Source: Ophiobolus disseminans (Eukaryota; Ascomycota; Dothideomycetes; Pleosporales; Phaeosphaeriaceae). Taken from it: 64,000 nt of DNA. Below, in pieces: positions 56,672 through 64,000 of the stretch; the first letter of the stretch is position 1, and every line of letters starts with the position of its first letter. The notes under the pieces were generated by a model. That model was not told where the DNA came from. It saw only the letters and a list, made by a program, of their open reading frames with translations, and searched no databases. The position numbers and the translations under genes are program-made. The stretch is from positions 582,911 to 646,910 of the forward strand of contig MU006217.1 of NCBI GenBank assembly GCA_010093685.1, in the 5' to 3' direction.

Positions 56672-56935
56672 TGTGCTGTAATTCTGCGCTGGACCGAGGG
56701 TTGAGATTGGTGTGTGCAAAATATTCCTTCGCAGTGGTTGTTAAAGGACTTTGTCGAGCGCAGACCCAGGCAAGGTAGAACAAGCTTAATAAAGAACTTG
56801 CGACAGATGACGCGATCGTCAATAGTCACCGACACGCTCTTATAATCACACCTGTCTCTTGGCTGTCACCGCGAGCAGCAAACGGGGCGCAAAACCAAGA
56901 CCTCAATGTGAAGGTTCTGTGCGTCCACAAGGGCA

Positions 56936-57163
56936 TTATCTCTTCACCCAAGCTCCAGCGTGATCAGCGCCGCCAGTAATCTCTTCGCGCCTGGGCACGT
57001 CGCGCCGGCGGTACTGCTTCTGGGTGCTTTCAGACGGTTCCGTTGCCCTTTGGGCCCGTAGTTTGGAAAGTCTTGTGCGCACGTCTGACTCCAGATTCGG
57101 GTTTACATTAGTCAATTTTAGCCATGCCGGCGGGGTGTCGAGAGCGTGTGCGATGTCCAACAT
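56936..57163 (-). CDS. Putative small protein, 75 aa
   Basis: A 76-codon frame (MLDIAHALDTPPAWLKLTNV, ending ITGGADHAGAWVKR) has a charged, protein-like middle (SDVRTRLSKLRAQRATEPSE). The frame preceding it (57327 onward) could instead be a first exon: a GTATGT at about 57167 and a GACTAAT branch-like site before GAG would join it in frame to SDVRTRLSKL. Either model is possible; no family is recognised. Confidence 0.35.
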   Translation of the reverse strand: MLDIAHALDTPPAWLKLTNVNPNLESDVRTRLSKLRAQRATEPSESTQKQYRRRDVPRREEITGGADHAGAWVKR

Positions 57164-58279
57164 ACGTCATTAGAGCTTGTTGGTGCGAGTTTGAGATGCG
57201 TTTCTAGAGCAATTGAGTTCATTGTGACTATTGCGTCTAATTGAAGACGATTGTAGATGCGAAGAAGCTGACTTCGCGTGTAGATGTTTGATGTGATTCC
57301 GCAGCAACAAGCAATCATGGTTGTCATGCGATTATGTATGCCAAGACCTTAGAGGCGTGGGGTGGACAAGATCTGAGATCGGCTGCATGCGAACACCCAG
57401 CAACCTCCCATCCGCTTTCGACCCCGAGAAGTTGACCGTCAACTGTACCACAGGCCGCGCAATCTTCGCCGAAAGGCAGACCCAAATTTGTTATCTATAG
57501 TCAAGGCGTCCCAAGGCAACCAAGTTTTCCCCGGTCGTTCTGCTTACCTCCAGGCTCCTGGATTGGCAATTGCTGCTAGCTTGGGGGTTAACTTTTCTTG
57601 GAAGTTGAAGTCTTGCAGATTCCAGTCATCGGGGCCGTTCACGTCTAGTTAAGTGTCGTGATGGTGTGGAAGATGGTGGTAAAAAGTTGAGTGGAAACTC
57701 ATTGTATTGTGATCCGTCAGATATTCCCTTCCACTACTTCCATCCCAGATGGAAAGCGGATTCGATATTCCACGAAGCGCAGAAATTCAACGAACTCCGC
57801 CAATCTATTGAGGCCGGAGCTACCGTTACCCGGTCTACTATACACTATAGGTCGCCCTGATGTATAGGAGAAACCTTCTATGCCATGCCCAAAAATGCCG
57901 GAATGTGTCCACGATGCCCCATATCATACAATCATCCCATCTAATATACACCAGAAATGATCCCAAAAAAAACCCAAGATACCCTTGGATATGCAAATGC
58001 TGCAATGGCGTCGAATCGATAGTAGAAAGCCGCATGTCGCTAAGTCGAAGATAGAGGTCGCAAGATAGAGGAAAGCCGAAGCCGGAGAAAGCGCTTAGAA
58101 GAATGAATCACTCTTCAACGCGTGACCGAATAGCACCGCCGAAACAAAAGAGATCCAACAGAGGTGTTCATCGATCCTTCCAAAGTGTTGTGGCTCAATG
58201 GAATAATGCTGGAAGATTGTTAGGTCGAGTTGGGCAGTATGCCAGAGCGATCGACATACATGATTGACTTGATGGGGCA

Positions 58280-58426
58280 TTATCCACCATCTCGGGGTTG
58301 CGGCTTGTCATCGGCCATATCAAGGAGCGCTGATGAGGGTGATTCGGTTCGTGGATTCGGGGCACCACCGTCGCGGGGTTGTGGGTCGGCGTAAGAGTTG
58401 TTGATGTTGAGACTTGGAACACGCAT
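58280..58426 (-). CDS. Putative very short coding frame, 48 aa
   Basis: This is a 49-codon frame from the ATG at 58426 to a TAA at 58280-58282, open further upstream. The residues look like protein (MRVPSLNINNSYADPQPRDG) and the heptad PQPRDGG occurs twice, the second time as the C-terminus. It could be the last exon of a longer gene. A competing 146-codon Thr-rich frame overlaps it. Confidence 0.25.
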   Translation of the reverse strand: MRVPSLNINNSYADPQPRDGGAPNPRTESPSSALLDMADDKPQPRDGG

Positions 58427-59044
58427 AGTGTTGGTGGTGTTATAGTAGTTGTCGAGTATGGCTGTGTAGACTGTTGCAGGTGGCTGAAGGTAGGCTTGGA
58501 TGTGGCTGTAGAGGCAGACTCGGGATTGCTTTTGAATGTGTGTGTAGATGTGAGTGTGGATGTGGATGAGAATGTTTCACACTCTGAGGCGTCAACTATA
58601 TAGTTCTCATCCTGAGGCTCACTGGGGCCTGTCATTGACGCAGCCCCATGTGTGTGCCTTAGAATGAGTCCTCAGGGTCGGTCAGGTACAAGCAAATGGC
58701 TGCCTTTTTTCAGGCTATGACGCGAAAGCTCCAGATTAATTCCTCTTTGAATTCCAATGACAAGCTCCAGATGCTGTAAAACTGCGCCACGGGTGACTGG
58801 GGCGAAGAAACCATTGGACAAAACATGATAAACAAGGCTACAGACAGGCTGCAGAGCTTCTAGCGTCCTTCTGGAAGCCCGATATCCCTGGAGGACTCGC
58901 TGGTGACTGGATTAGTCCACCGCCCTCATGGTCATTTGGTTGCTGAGCCACAGCACTAAAGCCGAAGTACGAAGCCAGGGCAAGAGTGTCAGGCAGAAGC
59001 GCGGGCGGTGGGGGCTCTGAATGGTGAACCCATGTGTTCGCTGC

Positions 59045-59597
59045 CTAGTCTGGCTGGGTGAACGTCGTTGGGGAGTGGAGCACAGCCGCACGCCGTAGCC
59101 ACAGACGGCAGACCGCAAGGCATCCTTCAGGAGTCATCTCTTGTCGATAAGTAGTAGCCCAAGGTCCTTCAAATCGCCTGCTAGCTTCGTGCTTAATGAC
59201 TCCAGCCTTGCTCACCGGAGGAAACACAGCCCACTGCCGGTATCGATGGAATTTGCAGTCTGTTGTGTTGGAGCTGCTGCGCCCTCTGGTTCCGCCCCAG
59301 ACGTTATCGATTGGGGCGTTCCTGGACCGGCTAGCGACTTTGGTACCCCAAGATGAAACCAGAGGGCGAGAAAACGGGTGGACAAAACAATTTTCGGAAT
59401 GGCCGGTAGACGTCGATGGAAAGAACATTTTTGGAAGAACGTATGACGCGCTGCGTCGGGTTGAACAAGGTTGCGGCGGCTCCGGGAAGGTGCATTTCCC
59501 CAAAGCAGTGGGCAGATCGACGCGCCCGGGTTCCTATTGGTAGATCAGCATCTATTGCATGAGCCTCTGTACCACGTCGACTTACAAAAATTTCCAT
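59045..59597 (-). CDS. Putative two-exon protein, 166 aa, unknown
   Basis: A perfect GTAAGT donor at 59585 and an acceptor ATAG at 59534 define a 52 nt intron. Joining the 12 nt first exon (MEIF) at 59597-59586 to 59533-59045 gives 166 aa (EPGRVDLPTALGKCTFPEPP; EASRRFEGPWATTYRQEMTP; ending HSPTTFTQPD). The opposite strand is also open for more than 100 codons here (59196-59543), so coding status is doubtful. No family is recognised. Confidence 0.3.
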
Positions 59598-61679
59598 CTC
59601 TGGGTTGTTGGTCTTCGATTTCAGCACCCTCTCGGGGTCTGTAGCACAGGGAGGACTTCATGGCTGCAGTTCTGAGGAACGAGATGCTGAACGGAGTGCA
59701 GTATCAAAGGTGTGCTTAAAGAGGACTGTGGTGAGACGTTGTCTGAGACTTTGCAATGACACAAACTTTGGTAGCAGCGATGTAGTCGGTATTAATGTTT
59801 GTAACCTCAGTCAAGAGACAGCTAAAGGCAATGTATTTATCTTTGAAGCGTTTTGTAATGCGGCCAAATGCCACAATGCTGTCCTCCTCACGGGGCACGG
59901 AACACACCAGAGGGCAACCCACAATGATGCGCGCTGCGTGGCCCTTCCGTGAGTACGTACTCTGAGCACAGTGAAGCTTCAGGCATAGCATCTCTGGGAT
60001 GACTCCTAGACGGCGTCTAAAAGGGGATAGGGACGAAACAGACCACCAGTGGTGACACGGTACCCAATCGTGCTCCCGCCTCACAAGCCGGTGTCTCGAA
60101 CAGATGACCACATAGCCGTAGCAGGGCTGATGACATAAGCTTTCCAGAGGGCGTGGGGAAGGACCTTGAAGGACTAGCATCGCGGATGGGGAGCCCATTC
60201 GCTGCTTCATTCGCATTGCTGGTTCTCATGCGCTACAGCAACCAGCGGCCTTGACGCTGCCACACCTCTAGCATCATCCTTCATTTGTAAGCTTCCAGCT
60301 GCACTCCCGCGACTTCGATGTCGTGGAGAATCGCGTCTCAAGCCACACGCGACCCACTCAGAGCCGCCATGCGCTGGTCCGCAGGGTCCCACAAGTGGCA
60401 CATTAAACACGCTGTCACGTTAACGGCAGCCGCTGTGTGCATCGCATCGCTATCCAGTCGGCTTGTGGCCTCCTGACGCAGGTACGCACTTGGTGCGTGC
60501 ACGTCTATTTCGCCGACAGCTTCACACGACTTCTCGACCAACGTACCAGAGTTTCATCCCTTTCTAGCGGGTCACAGAATTTGGCTGTGTTTGATACAAG
60601 AGACGGTCGCTTGTCCTTCACTCTTGTGCCCTTTCGGGGATGGCTAGCTGCGCCCCGACGCCCTTCGTAGCGTTGATCAGCGCAACCAGGCAAAAGGACT
60701 TTGGCAGCATGTGACGAAGAAAGCCCCACGATTTGCCCTACACTGCCCCTCAGGAAGGACTGCTACTTTTTGCCTGTTGCGCTGGATGTTTGCGCAAAGG
60801 GGCAACAACCTTGGAGGGTCCTTCGTGCTAATCCACATCCCTTCGCAGTTGCGCAACAGGGCAGCGCATACGTGCTGACAGCTGTGCATCTCAGGCTACT
60901 GCCAGTCCCTCGGAAAGACAATTGAACTGAACGCATCGGCAAGCCGGTCTTCGGCAATGAATTGAGTGAGGCTGATGGCTGGGTCTCCGAGCCGGTCTAA
61001 GCCCCAAACTCAGGTCGTGATGTTCTGCGTTGGAACGCACCACAACTGAACCAACGTCCAAGCTTCGAAACAGTGGCCGGCTGTTCAGGTTCGATCCATC
61101 TTCCACGTCTTTCTGGAAGGAAGCATGCGTCGGCGTTCCGACATGTACCGTGCAGACCTGATTCCACGCCCCTAGAGCTTGAGCTTTCGCATTCAACATG
61201 CTTCACACTGAGACGAGCGTGCTGTAGTCATCTATCGAAAGATGAGTGCATTTGACGCTAATTAGAAATCCCCAGGTGCCGCAAAAATCTGTGTCTTGTC
61301 TAGTTCCTCAAATCTTAACAGAAAGCCCGTTACCCATGTATCCCACCAGGTGTTGCAATACTTCGTGTCCCAGCACACAAAGACATGTCTTTCCTCGTAC
61401 AATTATTAACTTTTTCTAAACCCCTTGCAGTGTCGTGAGTATATACAGGCTCGCTATTTGCGATGGGACATGAATACTTGCACCGCCTGGTGATCCTTAT
61501 ATTATCACGATGTCTCTATCTACCCCAAAACATATCACCACATTTCTGATAGGCCAGGTGGGACACATCGATGCAGAATACATAATAACGAATGTAACGG
61601 TATTGCAGGTAGGTTTACAAGACATATCGACCCATACATCGCGGCCTTGCGCGAATAAGAAGTCTGTGTTTATTTCCCC

Positions 61680-64000
61680 CTAACCTACGCGAAAGCAAAC
61701 CCACACCAAAAGCCTCAACATCCTACCTAGTCCAAGTATCATATGGAGGTGTGCAATCGACATCTTTAGCAGTTGTGAAAGTAAACCGCCCCTTACCATC
61801 CTGCCCAACAGCTCTAACGAAACCCCAGCGCACAGGTAAAAGCCAGCAATCATCATCCTCGGATGCCGATGACAATTTGCACTAATGGCCGCACTGCACG
61901 TACTCGCCAGTGGCATCGGGAATGGCGGTCTTGGGCCCCCATCACGCGGTTTTGTCGGTGTATATCGCCACGTGAAGCCAATAACAAGCAATGCGAGAAC
62001 CCAGACGCTACCAATAGTCATAGCAAACATGATGCCGATGCTGGAGTACCCGATGGATGAAGCGTCCTTGGCTGGATTGCGCTCAAATTCCGGGTTGTAT
62101 GCGACGGTCTGGACGATGAAGACGCTCTGCGAGATGAGCCAATGGAGGAGGCCAGAACAGGTCATCAGGATGATGGAGTACCGGTACGGTAGAGAGAGGA
62201 AGTAGCCTGATCGCTGGATGCCTCGGGGTGCCGACAGGCGCAGCGTCTTGCGTTCGGAGATGAAGTCGTTCCACTCTGCGGCCATGACCAGGACGGTGAG
62301 GAGGTTATTATAGAGAAGGTAGAGGGCGCTTACAATGACTTGGAACATGTTGGCGAATAGCACCGCGAAGAAGAAGCCGGAGGTTTGGCTCAATTGGCGC
62401 ATGCGACCCGCGAGGGAAGTTGCCCATTGGTTGGAGGCGCCGACGCCGTAGCTCCAGAGTGAGGGGAGGTCAACGGGGACGCCGAGTGCACGTTGGCTTG
62501 AGATGGTCATGCCTAGTAGGAAACCCACAATAGTGATTAGGGCTATGCATCTGAATAGCGTCAGAAGGTTGCTGCAATAATGGGTGGAGTGAACGCACAG
62601 AGACATCGTGATTCCCCATCGGATCTTGCTTGCTGCTCGGAACCAGAACTCTGACTTCGGCGTTGATATCAATCTGTTCGGGCGCTTGCTGGGCCATCCC
62701 TTATCAAAGTTTCGCTTCGTCGCCCAGTTGAAACCCATCGTATGTTTATCCTCGTCTTGGAGAAAGCTTGCAATGGCATCGCCAATAGTGACGAGATATG
62801 GCGGTCCCTTAGTCGCAGATTCGCGAGCGCTGCGGCGGTGAAGATAATGCGTGTAGGTAATGCACACGCACTTGAGGAGGTTCAGTCCTGTGACTATAGC
62901 CATGACGACTGGACTCAAGCGGAGGGCGCAACTGGTTTTCATATCTCGAGGTTTGTCGAACGGTATACAATAGTCAACTTTAGACCGGATTGCATTTTCG
63001 TGAGCGTTGTTATTCAGCGTCCATGTGTCGGCTTTCGGGGCGAGTTGTTCCTCGGTGCAAGAGACGCGGGAGCCAAATCGAGGTGTTGCCCACGCTAAGC
63101 ACATCCAGTCACTATTGAGCGCCCAGTCTGTTCCTGGCCCCTCTACTGTAGTGAAGTTGTATAGCATCGACGACGAGGGGTTGCCTACTGTTAAGATAAC
63201 CCCTGTTCCATGGAGACATTTGCGCTGACAATTAACAGACCAGATGTGCCTGCAATCTTGCCCACGTAGCGCAAGATACAATCCTGCTTGCTGAGCCTTT
63301 CAAAGGCGGACATATTTAAACGAATGCTCTCTAGATCGGTGAATGGAGATTGCCACGACGCAGTGTCTTCCAGAAAATCTGACGTGACCCAACCCACGTT
63401 GTACGAACTGAATGGTGATGCAGAGAAGATTGCAGAATTCCAGCTACGATACATGGTCAGTACTTTGTGAGGGCGGAGAAACGAACATTTTCGACTCACA
63501 ATAGGTGAAGTAGTGCCGAGCTAAGCATCAGAAGAACCCACAGCACCTGTCGCCCCTTGTTGATTCTGCGCAGGTTTCGAAGACTTTGTATCCCAACGTC
63601 GAGCCACCGTCTGTATGCATGAGCCTTGTTCACTTCCGGGCGTGTAGGTGCTACCAGAAGCTGAGCGCAGTAGTTGCTAGCACCCAACAGGACCGTTGAG
63701 AGTGCGTTGATGCCAAAATGTAGCCACCTGTTGTGCGCCCTGACTTTGTCGCAAGTTACACCGTTATGAGGTCCCAGTATGTCGATGAATTGATGTCGAT
63801 AGCCATCTAGTCGTGCGATCACATACGTCGTAACGGATAGATTTACTAAGAACACTGAAGTAGATGCTAACTGTATGAGTGATAGGGCTATATCGCGGTC
63901 GGATAAGCGTCGCAGCCAATTTCGTGATCTTGGGTCTTCAGGATCAACTTCAGGAAACCAGGGTTTGAAGAGGCCAACGGAACCAAATCGTATGTGTTGG
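61680..64000 (-). CDS. DUF6536 fungal membrane protein, N-terminus outside the window
   Basis: Exons 64000(open)-63500, 63443-63241 and 63187-61680 join in frame to about 736 visible residues. The first visible exon is the DUF6536 domain: one transmembrane helix (SLIQLASTSVFLVNLSVTTY), CDKVRAHNRWLHFGINALST, LLGASNYCAQLLVAPTRPEV, AYRRWLDVGIQSLRNLRRI. Then come a soluble extracytoplasmic loop, several more helices (LFRCIALITIVGFLLGMTIS; VLFANMFQVIVSALYLLYNN; GIMFAMTIGSVWVLALLVIG) and the family's C-terminal block STCSAAISANCHRHP. The first intron (donor GTGAGT) is clear; the second (GTCTGT at 63240, acceptor ACAG) is weak but the only one I found that restores frame at a normal length of 53 nt. 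Function of the family is unknown. Confidence 0.85.

Larger units (their letters stand above)
56672..61679. other. Gene-poor 5 kb region
   Basis: No recognisable domain, RNA gene or intact mobile element in 5 kb, against roughly one gene per 2-2.5 kb elsewhere in the window. Base composition is not extremely AT-rich, so there is no sign of heavy RIP. Three stretches look coding-like and are listed separately (56936-57163, 58280-58426, 59045-59597). The rest, including 57.4-58.2, 58.7-59.0 and 59.7-61.6 kb, shows only short frames open by chance on either strand. Confidence 0.5.

Noticed and set aside
61060..61110. tRNA-like GGTTCGATCC motif
   Set aside because: No acceptor stem, D-arm or anticodon arm can be formed around it.

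Overview
This is a eukaryotic nuclear window from a filamentous ascomycete, most likely a Dothideomycete and probably Pleosporales. The signs are dense genes on both strands, many 44-60 nt introns with GTAWGT/GTRAGT donors and CTRAY-type branch sites, fungus-specific families (fungal rhodopsin-like, DUF6536, DUF3602, Zn2Cys6 regulators) and a balanced base composition. I saw no tRNA, rRNA, CRISPR, intact transposon or tandem array. Most genes are multi-exon. I joined the exons by hand, and nearly every join keeps frame across consensus splice sites.

Layout. 0-15.8 kb: the 3' part of an unrecognised gene, a cytochrome P450, a seven-helix rhodopsin-domain membrane protein, a type II membrane glycosyltransferase of the FUT8/GT23 kind, a Kip2/CENP-E-type kinesin and a 622-aa membrane protein of unknown role. 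16-18.7 kb: the U3 processome WD40 protein Utp13. 18.8-25.0 kb: a three-gene mycosporine-type cluster (ATP-grasp ligase, O-methyltransferase, sugar phosphate cyclase). 26.3-41.3 kb: a housekeeping block with proteasome beta-4 (Pre1), enolase, Coq10, a Trm140/METTL-type tRNA methyltransferase, the UPR sensor Ire1, chaperonin CCT-beta and the inactive ubiquitin-protease-like splicing factor Sad1. 41.7-56.7 kb: a 175-aa protein, a NAT9-like acetyltransferase, an 872-aa protein with an internal Zn2Cys6-like motif, a classical Zn2Cys6 regulator, an 84-aa protein, a 2-oxoglutarate/Fe(II) oxygenase and a DUF3602 (Par32-like) protein. 56.7-61.7 kb is gene-poor. 61.7-64 kb carries a DUF6536 membrane protein that runs off the right edge.

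The functional centrepiece is the mycosporine cluster. The cyclase is predicted to turn sedoheptulose 7-phosphate into 2-demethyl-4-deoxygadusol, the methyltransferase to make 4-deoxygadusol, and the ATP-grasp enzyme to attach an amino acid or amino alcohol, giving a UV-absorbing mycosporine. The methyltransferase and cyclase are divergent around a 1.36 kb spacer. Neither a second ligase (mysD) nor an NRPS-like enzyme (mysE) is present, so a mono-substituted fungal mycosporine is the likely product. The cluster lies between ordinary housekeeping genes.

Several gene models have splicing at or next to the start codon (PRE1, CCT2) or very short first coding exons (rhodopsin-like, NAT9). Open-reading-frame scans alone would give wrong N-termini for these.
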